Shown piece after piece: positions 7,288 to 16,444 of a stretch of 64,000 nucleotides of DNA. A program made the translations under genes and the position numbers. This DNA comes from Pseudomonas xionganensis. GTDB lineage: Bacteria > Pseudomonadota > Gammaproteobacteria > Pseudomonadales > Pseudomonadaceae. The stretch lies in the NCBI RefSeq assembly GCF_009763245.1, contig NZ_WKJZ01000001.1:310001-374000 (forward strand). Reading direction: 5' to 3'. The notes below the pieces were generated by a model. It was not told the origin of the DNA, searched no databases, and was given only the letters and a program-made list of their open reading frames with translations. Numbering within the stretch: the stretch's first letter is position 1; the number at the start of each line of letters is the position of its first letter.

Positions 7288-9935
7288 CTCTAAAGCCAGG
7301 AAGGCCGGCCCCGCAAAGCCTGACGCATACGCCAAAGTTCCCGCTAGAGGGATTGCTACCCAGAACCCCTGACGATGTCACCGTCAATCTGCGCCAGCAG
7401 AAAGCCGCAGAACGTCAGGCTTGGTGCGATGCCCGTATTGCGGCCGCTAAAGCGGGTGAAGCCCCCCCCAGCCCACCGTGTGTCAAGGCACTGAATATCA
7501 GTCTGTTTTTCGATGGCACCAATAACCATGAGCCCTCGGACACAATCGCCCGCCCACCGACCACCACCAATGTGGCACGGCTATTCCGAGCGAGTCTGGG
7601 CAGCGAGGAGAACCCTGAAGAGCACAAGGAAGGTTATTACCGCTACTACATGCAAGGCGTGGGTACCGAGTTTAAGGAAATAGGCGAGTACGCACCTCAA
7701 GGGGCGGGCCTGACCATGGCGGTGGGCGGCGAAAACCGTATCAACTGGGGCATCACCCGGCTGCTCGATGCCATTGGACAGTCCTGTGGTGAGCCTCCCT
7801 TATCGATGGAAAAAGCCTATGACCTAGTACAGGCCATGGGCATTAGCAGACTTAAGGAAACCCTTACCCTGGGCCTGTTGGACGGCAATGCCCGGCGCAA
7901 GGCCGCCCTGCAGGAGCCGCTTGGCAAACTGGAAGCCAAGCTGGCCGAGCAGCGGGAACAGGGCAGCGCGGCGGAGATCAAGGCCATTCGCCTGTTTGTC
8001 TATGGATTTTCCCGCGGCGCAGCCCAGGCCCGCACCTTTGCCAACTGGCTGGAGCTGCTGACCAAGGTCGAGGACGGCGGCGAAAACCGCTATCTCTTTG
8101 CCGGCCTGCCGATCAGCATCGTCTTTCTCGGCCTGTTCGATACCGTGGCCTCGGTGGGCCTGGCCTATCTGGCACCTTTTGCCGCAGGCCATATGAGCTG
8201 GGCCGACGACAGCATGCGCCTGCCGGACTCCCCGCAATTTCTAAAACGTTGCGTGCATCTGGTGGCGGCCCATGAGCAGCGCGGCTGCTTCCCCCTGGAC
8301 TCGATTCGACGCAAGGACGATCCGCGTAATGAACTCTCACCCTCCCGTTATCGCGCCGGCACCTTTGAATATATCTATCCGGGAGTGCATTCCGACGTGG
8401 GCGGTGGCTACCCGCCGGGTGATCAGGGCAAGGCCCGCGATGGCAGCCAACATGTACTGTCGCAGATCGCCCTGCACCATATGTATAGCGAGGCTTTTAA
8501 AGTAGGAGCCCCTCTTCAAGTACCAGAAATGGCTCTCAGTCCAGAACAAAGTGACACTTCCCCTTGGCTCAAAATGGATAGAGCCACACTTGGTGCCTTT
8601 GCAATTAGTGAGGCGCTCATCACCCGCTTTAACGCCTGGCAAGCCCAACTGAGCTCCGGCCCACTGGAAGTGGTAATGGCCAAGGAGGCGGAGATGATCA
8701 CCGCCTGGCGCATCGATCGCTTTGTCCATGGCAGCATGGACAGGCAGCCGTTCTACCGGCATATCTCCGGGGATAATGCCAAGGACATGACCAAGGAAGA
8801 GCGCGAGGCCTTCGCCTACTTGCACCAACTGCAGATGGAGCAGGACGCCGAGGCCCGTGGCGCCCAGCCTAAACAACGCCATTACCGCACGGAAGAGCAG
8901 CGCCAGCAGGCCGAGGCCCAGGCAGCGCGGAAAAAGGCCGAGGCCGAGCGGATCAAGGCCGATTACGAAAAACGTACCGGTTCGCAGGTCAATTTCAATA
9001 CCCATAAGGAATACGACCCGCCCCTGGAGCAGCGCCAGTTACGCAACGCCGCCCTGGATTTTCGTCGCGACTATATCCCCGAGTGGAATATGCGCGAGGG
9101 CGATGGCCAGGGTGACTGGGAGCTGCAGACCGCCACCCTGGTCAACGCCCTGCTTGGCGGCCTGGTCTACCTGACCAACGAGCAGGATGAGGCCGGTGAA
9201 TACGAGCGTATGCGTCTGCTGGGTGACAGGAACTACCCGAAGCTGTTCAGCGCCCTTGATACGCCGGCCAACGAGCAGGCTGCGCAGGTGATTGCCCTGT
9301 ATGACGACCAGGTGCATGACTCACGCGCCTGGTTTATGAACTCGGCGATCAATGGCCGTGAGGTGTTCAGCGACTACTTCCGCTACCGCGCGGTGTTCTT
9401 CGATGACGAGTCGAACAAGCACCTTTCCCTGCTGGCCCGCGCCGGCCAGGTGATCGGTGTGGGCATCGCCCTGGCCAGTATCGGCCTGAGCATCAAGCGC
9501 CGCGACCCGCGCTATCTGATCGGCCTGGCCCTGCCTTCGCTGGGCATACCGGTGCTGCGCGGCAAGGTCGAGCTGCCAGAATTGCCGGATATCACCGCCT
9601 TCGACAGCCTGACCGGCATCGCCCTGCCGATGCAGCAGGGTATGGACGCCTTGCGCGCCTTTACCCAGGACACCGGCAGCATCGTGGCGCTGGCCAATGC
9701 CCTGCCTCTGCCGCAGCCCTTGAGCGAGCGCACCGCCAGCACCCCGGAACTGCAGACCATCCTCAAGGCCGCCGATGCAGCCAAGGCCCTGAAAAAGGCC
9801 GAGGAAAGCGGGGACTTCAGCGGCTTGCTGGGCCAGGCCATGGGCCTGCTGGGTTCGGCGGACAGCCCCACCCAACCAAGCCAACCCGCCTGGCTGGAAA
9901 AAGCCAGCGAACTGGCCCAGGAAGTCGTCAACTGA
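7272..9935 (+). CDS. tle1: T6SS lipase effector, Tle1-type (DUF2235)
   Basis: An 887-residue protein with an N-terminal DUF2235 alpha/beta-hydrolase domain. Signature motifs are LFFDGTNNH near residue 80 and the nucleophile elbow YGFSRGAA with Ser247 in GxSxG. Asp and His candidates follow in LFDTVASVG and PGVHSDVGGGY. There is no signal peptide, as expected for a T6SS-delivered toxin acting on periplasm-facing phospholipids. Later parts include a Lys/Glu/Gln-rich coiled stretch (about 535-570) and one hydrophobic segment near 720-745 (VIGVGIALASIGLSI). Size is close to the roughly 875-residue P. aeruginosa Tle1. Gene order vgrG-DUF4123-lipoproteins-lipase supports the effector role. A patch at about 8490-8630 is A+T-richer than its surroundings. 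Whether it is PLA1 or PLA2 cannot be read from sequence. Confidence 0.88.
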   Translation: MYEPIALKPGRPAPQSLTHTPKFPLEGLLPRTPDDVTVNLRQQKAAERQAWCDARIAAAKAGEAPPSPPCVKALNISLFFDGTNNHEPSDTIARPPTTTNVARLFRASLGSEENPEEHKEGYYRYYMQGVGTEFKEIGEYAPQGAGLTMAVGGENRINWGITRLLDAIGQSCGEPPLSMEKAYDLVQAMGISRLKETLTLGLLDGNARRKAALQEPLGKLEAKLAEQREQGSAAEIKAIRLFVYGFSRGAAQARTFANWLELLTKVEDGGENRYLFAGLPISIVFLGLFDTVASVGLAYLAPFAAGHMSWADDSMRLPDSPQFLKRCVHLVAAHEQRGCFPLDSIRRKDDPRNELSPSRYRAGTFEYIYPGVHSDVGGGYPPGDQGKARDGSQHVLSQIALHHMYSEAFKVGAPLQVPEMALSPEQSDTSPWLKMDRATLGAFAISEALITRFNAWQAQLSSGPLEVVMAKEAEMITAWRIDRFVHGSMDRQPFYRHISGDNAKDMTKEEREAFAYLHQLQMEQDAEARGAQPKQRHYRTEEQRQQAEAQAARKKAEAERIKADYEKRTGSQVNFNTHKEYDPPLEQRQLRNAALDFRRDYIPEWNMREGDGQGDWELQTATLVNALLGGLVYLTNEQDEAGEYERMRLLGDRNYPKLFSALDTPANEQAAQVIALYDDQVHDSRAWFMNSAINGREVFSDYFRYRAVFFDDESNKHLSLLARAGQVIGVGIALASIGLSIKRRDPRYLIGLALPSLGIPVLRGKVELPELPDITAFDSLTGIALPMQQGMDALRAFTQDTGSIVALANALPLPQPLSERTASTPELQTILKAADAAKALKKAEESGDFSGLLGQAMGLLGSADSPTQPSQPAWLEKASELAQEVVN

Positions 9936-9942
9936 AACCCAC

Positions 9943-9972
9943 CTGCTGCCGGGCTCACGACCTCGGCAGCAG
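9943..9972 (+). terminator. Hairpin after the lipase gene
   Basis: CTGCTGCCG at 9943-9951 pairs perfectly with CGGCAGCAG at 9964-9972, eight bases after the lipase stop. No T-run follows, so termination is only possible, not clear. The next gene starts 36 bases later. Confidence 0.4.
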
Positions 9973-10007
9973 CTCTGCAGGTTTGCAGACAGAGCAAGGA
10001 CAACAAC

Positions 10008-10310
10008 ATGCCTACCCCCTATCGTCATCTGCTGCTGGGTATCCTGCTCGGCGCGCTGCTATCCGGCTGCGGCACCTTTCGCTCCAAGGAGGACGGGCAA
10101 CTGGGGCATGTCTATTCAGGGGTAACGCGCACCGCAGAGGATCTGGAGTGCTATGTGGTGGTGGGCTCTTTTATGCTGTTTATCCCCACCGTCATCTACC
10201 TGTTCGACTTTCCGTTGTCGTTGCTGGCAGACACGCTGATCCTGCCAGTAGACCTGCTGAGCGCCCCCCAGGAGCCCAGAGCCGGCGCCACCTGGGTAGG
10301 CCGCTGCTGA
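10008..10310 (+). CDS. YceK/YidQ-family lipoprotein
   Basis: A 100-residue small lipoprotein. The signal peptide ends in LLSGC with Gly at +2, so outer-membrane sorting is expected. The mature part has the YceK/YidQ (DUF1375) pattern: HVYSGVTRTAEDLEC, then PTVIYLFDFPLSLLADTLILPVDLL, a hydrophobic pair of segments. The function of this family is not established. It follows the lipase gene by about 70 bases and may be part of the same transcript, but it is also widespread outside T6SS loci, so a role in immunity is not claimed. Confidence 0.75.
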   Translation: MPTPYRHLLLGILLGALLSGCGTFRSKEDGQLGHVYSGVTRTAEDLECYVVVGSFMLFIPTVIYLFDFPLSLLADTLILPVDLLSAPQEPRAGATWVGRC

Positions 10311-10322
10311 GAGGCTCGCGCC

Positions 10323-10856
10323 TTAAAGGTCCGCCTCTTCCACCAACCGCACCTGCGCCGCATCCAGGGCGTAGGCGGCGTCGGCCAGGTCGTTGCTGAC
10401 GGCTTCGATCTTCAGCGTGCCGCTGACCCAGAGCGGGGCGTAGATGTCTTCCAGTTCGATGCCCTTGGGGTAGCGCACCAGCACCAATTGGTTGGGCGGC
10501 GGTGGCGGCACATGGATGCAGGCACCGGGATAGGGCACCAGAAAGAACAGGGTGCTATGGCCGCGGGCGTCGGTTTCCAGGGGCACCGGGTAGCCGCCCA
10601 GGCGGATTGGCTGGTTGTCGAAGGCGGCCACCGTCTTGCTTGAGTACATCACCGCCGGCAGGTCCCGGGCCTGCTGGCGCAGGCCATCAGGGCTATAAAA
10701 GGCGCCGTCCAGTTCGGGGCCGTCATGGCTGATTTCCGGCATGGCTTCCAGAGCAAGGCGATCCGCTTCAGGCATCAGCTCCAGCCAGTCGGTTTCCGGC
10801 AGTTCGGCGCCGGCCAGGGTCGAGGCCAGCAGCAGGGGCAGCAGCAGGTAACGCAT
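10323..10856 (-). CDS. DUF3299-family exported protein
   Basis: A 177-residue protein with an N-terminal signal peptide (MRYLLLPLLLASTLAGA). The mature part contains the DUF3299 pattern: LDGAFYSPDG, IRLGGYPVPLE, STLFFLVPYPGACIHVPPPPPNQ and a closing VSGTLKIE. Proteins of this family lie in the periplasm and some are linked to metal handling, but the role here is unknown. The ATG at 10856 is chosen; a GTG four codons upstream (10868) is the alternative. It converges on the YceK-like gene with 12 bases between stops and is followed upstream by the GlsB-like gene in the same direction, so they may be co-transcribed. Confidence 0.7.
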   Translation of the reverse strand: MRYLLLPLLLASTLAGAELPETDWLELMPEADRLALEAMPEISHDGPELDGAFYSPDGLRQQARDLPAVMYSSKTVAAFDNQPIRLGGYPVPLETDARGHSTLFFLVPYPGACIHVPPPPPNQLVLVRYPKGIELEDIYAPLWVSGTLKIEAVSNDLADAAYALDAAQVRLVEEADL

Positions 10857-10874
10857 GGTGGTGCTCACAATAGG

Positions 10875-11120
10875 TCAGCCCTTTTTCAGAGCGCCATAGA
10901 CGATCAGCAGGATCACCGCGCCCACTACCGCGCCGATAAAGCCGGCGGATTCGCCCACCTTATAAATGCCCAAGGCCTGGCCGCCATAGGTGGCCGCGAT
11001 GGAACCACCGACGCCAAGCAGGATGGTCATGATCCAGCCCATGCTGTCGTTGCCGGGTTTGAGGAAGCGGGCGATCAGGCCCACGATCAGGCCGATAAAG
11101 ATAATGCCGAGAATGCTCAT
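10875..11120 (-). CDS. GlsB/YeaQ/YmgE-family membrane protein
   Basis: An 81-residue inner-membrane protein with three predicted helices (SILGIIFIGLIVGLIARFL, WIMTILLGVGGSIAATYGG, GFIGAVVGAVILLIVYGAL) and the family-typical ARFLKPG turn. Members are small stress-associated membrane proteins of unknown biochemical function, often called transglycosylase-associated. GGAGG precedes the ATG. The gap to the downstream DUF3299 gene is only 18 bases, suggesting an operon. Confidence 0.85.
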   Translation of the reverse strand: MSILGIIFIGLIVGLIARFLKPGNDSMGWIMTILLGVGGSIAATYGGQALGIYKVGESAGFIGAVVGAVILLIVYGALKKG

Positions 11121-11197
11121 GGCGAGCCTCCATGTCTGGATTTGGCTTAAGCGCAGAAAGTTGCAGGCACTTTGACGCTACGAGGCATTGGAGGTTC

Positions 11198-11228
11198 CTC
11201 GACGGGGCTGGGTGGCAGCCCCGTCGAG
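11198..11228 (-). terminator. Hairpin downstream of purK
   Basis: A 13-base perfect inverted repeat (CTCGACGGGGCTG, 5-base loop, CAGCCCCGTCGAG) lies 5 bases past the purK stop. No T-run follows on either strand, so it may be a weak or factor-assisted terminator or an mRNA 3' end stabiliser. Confidence 0.5.
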
Positions 11229-11233
11229 CCGGC

Positions 11234-12319
11234 TCAGGCCTTGGCGATCAGGGCCTCGACCGCTGCGATCTGCTGATCCAGGGTGGCGCGATCGGCGCAA
11301 CGCAGGGTGGCGTGGCCGACCTTGCGCCCGACCTTGAAGGCCTTGCCATAGTGATGCAGATGGCAGTCGGCAATGGCGATCACCTTGTCCACCGGCGGCA
11401 CTTCACCGATAAAGTTGAGCATGGCGCTCTCGCCCAGCTTGGCAGTGGAGCCCAGCGGCAGGCCAGCAACGGCGCGCAGGTGGTTCTCGAACTGACTGCA
11501 CTCGGCGCCTTCGATGGTCCAGTGCCCGGAGTTGTGTACGCGCGGGGCGATCTCGTTGGCTTTCAGGCCGCCATCCACCTCGAAGAACTCGAAGGCCAGC
11601 ACGCCGACGTAATCGAGCTTTTCCAGCACGCGACCGACGTAATCTTCGGCCAGGCTCTGCAGCGGGTGATCGGTGCTGGCCACGGAGAGGGCGAGAATGC
11701 CGCTGTCATGGCGGTTGTGCACCAGCGGGTAGAAGCGGGTTTCGCCATCGCGGGCACGCACCGCCACCAGGGATACTTCGCCGCTAAAGGGCACAAAGCC
11801 TTCGAGGATGCAGGGCACGCTACCCAGTTCGGCAAAGGCGCCGACCACATCTTCGGGCTTGCGCAGCACCTTCTGTCCCTTGCCGTCATAGCCCAGGGTG
11901 CGGGTCTTCATCACTGCCGGCAGGCCGATGGCGGCCACGGCCGCATCCAGATCGGTTTGCGACTGGATATCGGCGAACTCCGGGGTGGGAATGCCCAGAT
12001 CCTTGAACATGGATTTTTCAAACCAGCGGTCGCGGGCGATACGCAGGGCCTCGGCGCTGGGATAGACCGGGACGAACTGGGAGAGGAAGGCCACGGTTTC
12101 GGCCGGCACGCTTTCGAATTCGAAGGTGACCAGGTCCACTTCATCGGCCAGCTGGCGCAGGTGATCCTGATCGCCGTAATCGGCGCGGATATGCTCGCCC
12201 AGGGCGGCGGCGCAGGCATCCGGCGCCGGGTCGAGGAAGGCGAAGTTCATCCCCAGCGGGGTGCCTGCCAGGGCCAACATGCGGCCCAGCTGGCCGCCAC
12301 CGATTACACCGATCTTCAT
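11234..12319 (-). CDS. purK: N5-carboxyaminoimidazole ribonucleotide synthase
   Basis: A 361-residue ATP-grasp enzyme of de novo purine synthesis that carboxylates AIR with ATP and bicarbonate to give N5-CAIR, the substrate of PurE. The N-terminus KIGVIGGGQLGRMLALAG is the PurK signature. Other motifs are YDGKGQ in the ATP-grasp lid region, an EGFVPF block, AFEFFEVDGG and NEIAPRVHNSGHWTIEGA. The ATG at 12319 matches the family start; a 43-codon in-frame upstream extension overlaps purE and is rejected. It follows purE with a 4-base gap, so the two are one operon. Confidence 0.97.
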   Translation of the reverse strand: MKIGVIGGGQLGRMLALAGTPLGMNFAFLDPAPDACAAALGEHIRADYGDQDHLRQLADEVDLVTFEFESVPAETVAFLSQFVPVYPSAEALRIARDRWFEKSMFKDLGIPTPEFADIQSQTDLDAAVAAIGLPAVMKTRTLGYDGKGQKVLRKPEDVVGAFAELGSVPCILEGFVPFSGEVSLVAVRARDGETRFYPLVHNRHDSGILALSVASTDHPLQSLAEDYVGRVLEKLDYVGVLAFEFFEVDGGLKANEIAPRVHNSGHWTIEGAECSQFENHLRAVAGLPLGSTAKLGESAMLNFIGEVPPVDKVIAIADCHLHHYGKAFKVGRKVGHATLRCADRATLDQQIAAVEALIAKA

Positions 12320-12323
12320 CGCA

Positions 12324-12815
12324 TCAGGCCTCGCGTGGGTCCGGGTTTTCCAGAACAGATTCGGTCTGCTCGGCGCGGAACGCCTTGAGGCGCTCGTGGA
12401 ACTGCGGGTGCTGGTGACCGAGGATGCTCGCCGCCAGCAGCGCCGCATTCACCGCACCGGCCTTGCCGATGGCCAGGGTGGCCACCGGAATACCGGCGGG
12501 CATCTGCACGATGGACAGCAGCGAATCGACGCCCGAGAGCACCGCCGACTGCACCGGCACGCCGAGCACCGGCAGGTGGGTCTTGGCCGCGCACATGCCC
12601 GGCAGGTGGGCGGCGCCGCCGGCACCGGCGATGATCACTTGAATGCCGCGCTCCTCAGCCTGTTCGGCGTACTGGAAGAGCAGATCCGGGGTGCGGTGGG
12701 CGGACACCACCTGGACCTCGTAAGGGATGCTCAGCTTGTCCAGCATCTCGGCGGTGTGGCTAAGGGTGGACCAGTCGGACTTGGAGCCCATGATCACGCC
12801 TACCAGTGCGCTCAT
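12324..12815 (-). CDS. purE: N5-CAIR mutase, catalytic subunit
   Basis: A 163-residue PurE class I enzyme that converts N5-CAIR to CAIR. Hallmarks are VIMGSKSDW near the N-terminus, SAHRTPD near residue 45 and [11 protein letters not shown] near 74, which make the nucleotide and CO2-transfer site. The ATG at 12815 gives the normal family length; upstream in-frame codons run into the leader. A strong hairpin plus T-rich stretch lies 40 bases upstream (12855-12894), between a probable -10 element and the gene, so expression may be attenuated. Confidence 0.97.
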   Translation of the reverse strand: MSALVGVIMGSKSDWSTLSHTAEMLDKLSIPYEVQVVSAHRTPDLLFQYAEQAEERGIQVIIAGAGGAAHLPGMCAAKTHLPVLGVPVQSAVLSGVDSLLSIVQMPAGIPVATLAIGKAGAVNAALLAASILGHQHPQFHERLKAFRAEQTESVLENPDPREA

Positions 12816-12854
12816 CAACGTGCCTCTTCTTTGTCGGGCGCCCGCAGGCGCGGC

Positions 12855-12894
12855 AAAAACCAACAAGCCACGCGGGAGAACCGGCGTGGCTTGT
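12855..12894 (-). terminator. Leader terminator or attenuator before purE
   Basis: On the minus strand an 11-base perfect stem (12884-12894 pairing with 12863-12873: ACAAGCCACGC / GCGTGGCTTGT, 10-base loop) is followed by TGGTTTTTG, the form of an intrinsic terminator. No other minus-strand gene lies upstream, so transcripts from the purEK promoter would meet it before purE. It could be a purine-responsive attenuator, or the 3' end of a small RNA of about 70 bases. The structure is seen; the regulation is inferred. Confidence 0.6.
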
Positions 12895-12934
12895 CTGCGA
12901 AGTCGGGCCGGGTGGTGCCGGCCGAGGGCCGCGC

Positions 12935-12940
12935 AGTATA
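12935..12940 (-). promoter_or_regulatory. Candidate -10 element for purEK
   Basis: TATACT on the minus strand, about 120 bases before the purE start. The spacing places a start site near 12928, upstream of the leader hairpin. No good -35 match was seen at 17 bases, so an activator may be needed. Confidence 0.35.
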
Positions 12941-13036
12941 CCGCAAAGCCAGGGCTGGCGAGCATCTGCCATAACCGTTTGTCGTGGGCAAAGCCCTGGC
13001 CGGACTTCGCGCACAGAACCCAGTCGCCCCGGCCGC

Positions 13037-13042
13037 TATACT
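13037..13042 (+). promoter_or_regulatory. Candidate -10 element for the exported protein gene
   Basis: TATACT on the plus strand 31 bases before the ATG at 13074; the -35 region is weak. The ribosome site AAGGAA lies between. Confidence 0.35.
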
Positions 13043-13073
13043 GCCCGGCCCATTTATCTGCAAGGAAGCCATC

Positions 13074-13868
13074 ATGACAAGGCTGTCACTGCTGTTGATC
13101 AGCACCCTCTTCACACTCAACGCCGCTGCCCTGGAGCTGGCCAAATATCCCCAGGTATTCGACGCTGGTCAGGGTATCAGCCTGACGCTGGCCCCCAGCA
13201 GCGACGGCACACAGGCTCTGGTACAGGTCAGCGGCATCAACCATGCGCTGGACGGCGTTGTGCTGCTGACCGAAATCAAGGAGCGTGGCAATGACGAGCG
13301 CGACTACCGCACCCGCCTGGACGGTCGCGACTACAACCTGCTGTTGCAGCGCAATGCCTGGGGCAGCCCGCGTTATCAGCTCAACCTGCCCGGCACCGAC
13401 GGTTTCCAGCTGAGCTTCAACGAAACCAGGACCCAGGCCGCCAAACCGGCCAAGCTGCTGGCCCTGTACCAGCAGCAGAAGAAACAGGGCGTGCAGGACA
13501 AGCTGGCGCGCTTCGACCGCGAGCAACGTGTGACTGATTTCACCGCGCAACTGCAACAGATCGACCAGGACGCCTCCAAGGCCTGCGGCACGCCGCTGAG
13601 CACCCGGGTCGAGTGGAGCGCTCTGGACGACGAGCAACTGATGCGCCTGAGCGTGCCGAGCTTCTGCGGCGAAGTGGTGCGCCAGGCTGCCAACCTGTGC
13701 GAACGCGGCGCACCGCACCAAGAGCGGGTCGCCGGCATCCAGCAGGTGCAGTGCCAGTTTGGCGAACGCATCCAGCTGCGCGAGCAGAACACCACCCTGA
13801 CCTTTACCACCCACGCCGAAGAGCCCAACCAGGGCGACTTTATCAACGCCTTCCTGCGTAATCGCTGA
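13074..13868 (+). CDS. Exported protein of unknown function
   Basis: A 264-residue protein with a clear signal peptide ([19 protein letters not shown]) and no further membrane segment, so periplasmic. It is not recognised as a named family. The N-terminal half is beta-rich; the second half has an Asp/Gln-rich helical stretch ([14 protein letters not shown]) followed by four cysteines ([26 protein letters not shown]), which suggests two disulfides. The start is set by AAGGAA 7 bases upstream and the signal peptide; an in-frame codon at 12984 would hide it. A hairpin terminator follows. Its divergent position to purEK seems incidental. Confidence 0.65.
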   Translation: MTRLSLLLISTLFTLNAAALELAKYPQVFDAGQGISLTLAPSSDGTQALVQVSGINHALDGVVLLTEIKERGNDERDYRTRLDGRDYNLLLQRNAWGSPRYQLNLPGTDGFQLSFNETRTQAAKPAKLLALYQQQKKQGVQDKLARFDREQRVTDFTAQLQQIDQDASKACGTPLSTRVEWSALDDEQLMRLSVPSFCGEVVRQAANLCERGAPHQERVAGIQQVQCQFGERIQLREQNTTLTFTTHAEEPNQGDFINAFLRNR

Positions 13869-13874
13869 GCCCCT

Positions 13875-13903
13875 GGCGCAGGCGTCCCCGAGGCGCCTGC
13901 GCC
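13875..13903 (+). terminator. Probable terminator
   Basis: GGCGCAGGCG at 13875-13884 pairs with CGCCTGCGCC at 13894-13903, 7 bases past the stop, followed by TTGTCCC. The T-run is short, so strength is uncertain. Confidence 0.55.
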
Positions 13904-13971
13904 TTGTCCCATCCGCTGATAAGCCCCGTGCTGCGGCATACTTCTTGCCTTGTTCCAGGCTGGACAAACGG

Positions 13972-14979
13972 ATGCGGTTGCCCCCGATGTTGCACGCCCA
14001 CCTCACCACCCTGCATGTGGTGTCCCTGATTCTCGGCCTGTTCGTCGAGCAGCCCGAGCTGACCGATCAGCTCCTGGCCGGCAGCGGCATCGCCGCGGCT
14101 GACCTGGGCTGCAGCGACACCCGCATCACCCGCACCCAGGAGCTGCAGGTGTGCGCCAACGCCCTCAGGTTGCGCGCCGATCTGGGCCTGGAGCTGGGTC
14201 GGCGCATGCACGTCTCGGCCTATGGCATGGTGGGTTACGCCGCCCTGTCCAGTGCCACCTTTGGTGACGCCTGGCGCCTGATGCTGCACTACCCGGCCCT
14301 GCTCGGCACCTATTTCCGGCTGGACCTGCAGGTGGAGGGTGAACTGGCCTGGGTCAGCGCCGCCGACTATCGCCACGCCGCCGAACTGGAAGTGTTCAAC
14401 GTTGAAATGTGCCTGGCCTCGCTCAAGCTGATCTGCGATGACCTGCTGGGCCAGCCGCTGCCCCTGAGCGCCGCCCAGTTCCGCTATGCCGAACCGGCCT
14501 ACAGCGAGCGCTACCCCCTGAGCTTCGCCTGCCCGTTGGGCTTCAACGCCCAGCGCAACGCCTTTGCCTTCCCCGCCGCCTGGCTGGACCAGCGCCTGCC
14601 CCTGGCCGACCCGGTGACCCACAACGAGATGCTGGCCCGCTGCCGCAAGCAGAACGCCGAATTCACCACACGCCAGGCCTGGCTCGGGCGCATCCGCCAG
14701 CTGCTCGCCGAACAGCTGACCGAGCCCCCCGGCCTGGAGCGCCTGGCCCAGCAGATGCACTGCTCGCCGCGCACCCTGCGCCGCCATCTGCAGGAGCTGG
14801 GCACCCACTACCAGGAACTGCTCGACGAGCTGCGCTTCGAACGCGCCAAGACCCTGCTCGGCCAGGAAGACTGGCCCATCTGCCGCATCGCCGAATACCT
14901 GGGCTTTAGTGAAACCGCCAGCTTCCGCCATGCCTTCCAGCGCTGGAGCGGCGTGCCACCCAGCCGCTTCCGGTCTTGA
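13972..14979 (+). CDS. AraC-family transcriptional regulator
   Basis: A 335-residue regulator with an N-terminal ligand-sensing domain of the arabinose-binding-like type used by OruR/ArgR-like Pseudomonas AraC proteins (MLHAHLTTLHVVSLILGLF … ELGRRMHVSAYGMVGYAALSSATFGDAW). The C-terminal AraC domain has two helix-turn-helix motifs: PGLERLAQQMHCSPRTLRRHLQ near 245-266 and WPICRIAEYLGFSETASFRHAFQRWSG near 300-326. The start could also be ATG 13987; an upstream TTG at 13945 is unlikely. Neighbouring polyamine genes downstream make a role in polyamine or amino-acid use plausible, but 320 bases and two repeats separate them. Confidence 0.85.
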   Translation: MRLPPMLHAHLTTLHVVSLILGLFVEQPELTDQLLAGSGIAAADLGCSDTRITRTQELQVCANALRLRADLGLELGRRMHVSAYGMVGYAALSSATFGDAWRLMLHYPALLGTYFRLDLQVEGELAWVSAADYRHAAELEVFNVEMCLASLKLICDDLLGQPLPLSAAQFRYAEPAYSERYPLSFACPLGFNAQRNAFAFPAAWLDQRLPLADPVTHNEMLARCRKQNAEFTTRQAWLGRIRQLLAEQLTEPPGLERLAQQMHCSPRTLRRHLQELGTHYQELLDELRFERAKTLLGQEDWPICRIAEYLGFSETASFRHAFQRWSGVPPSRFRS

Positions 14980-14986
14980 GCATATC

Positions 14987-15061
14987 GTAGGGTGGATAAC
15001 GCTCTTTTCATCCACCGCTTTGCCAGGGCCTGGTGGATGGGTAAAGCGCCATCCACCCTAC
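14987..15061. repeat. Palindromic intergenic repeat, family A, copy 1
   Basis: A 75-base element with near-terminal inverted repeats GTAGGGTGGAT … ATCCACCCTAC and internal halves TTTTCATCCACC / GGTGGATGGGTAAAGCG. Similar copies lie at 16334, 25756 and 49602. The gene-free stretch 14980-15301 contains this element, the small hairpin at 15097 and presumably the promoter of the downstream gene. Confidence 0.85.
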
Positions 15062-15096
15062 AGAACTGCGTGTTAGCCCCTATGCTCTTCAAATCC

Positions 15097-15130
15097 GTAG
15101 GGTGGGCAACCGCGCAGCGTTGCCCACCGT
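15097..15130. repeat. Short palindromic repeat GTAGGGTGGGCAAC type
   Basis: GGTGGGCAAC at 15101-15110 pairs with GTTGCCCACC at 15119-15128 around an 8-base loop, preceded by GTA like the other repeat families. It probably is a third REP-like family; it could also end transcription from the AraC gene. Confidence 0.65.
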
Positions 15131-15301
15131 AAAGTGGCGTACCGACCCAGTGCTATCGCGCCACGCCCCTGAAAATCGCCTCCGGCCAGCTTATTTGGCC
15201 ATATCGATCCCCTTTTGGCCGTTATCAGCGTTCTTCAACCCGCCCGCGAGGCGAACAATGAATCCCAGAACAAGCACAACAACCAGCCTGGGAGCCAGCC
15301 A

Positions 15302-16330
<1,029 letters not shown>

Positions 16331-16333
16331 CCG

Positions 16334-16414
16334 GTAGGGTGGACGACGCTTTTTTCGTCCACCGTTGGCGCCACACGTACCTGTGGTGGATGGATAAAGC
16401 GCCATCCACCCTAC
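16334..16414. repeat. Palindromic intergenic repeat, family A, copy 2
   Basis: An 81-base element starting GTAGGGTGGAC and ending ATCCACCCTAC, lying 3 bases past the amidohydrolase stop and 30 bases before the binding-protein start. It can fold into a long hairpin and may set relative expression of the two genes. Confidence 0.85.
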
Positions 16415-16444
16415 GTTCAAAACGTCTGAAAAGGGTGAGACACA

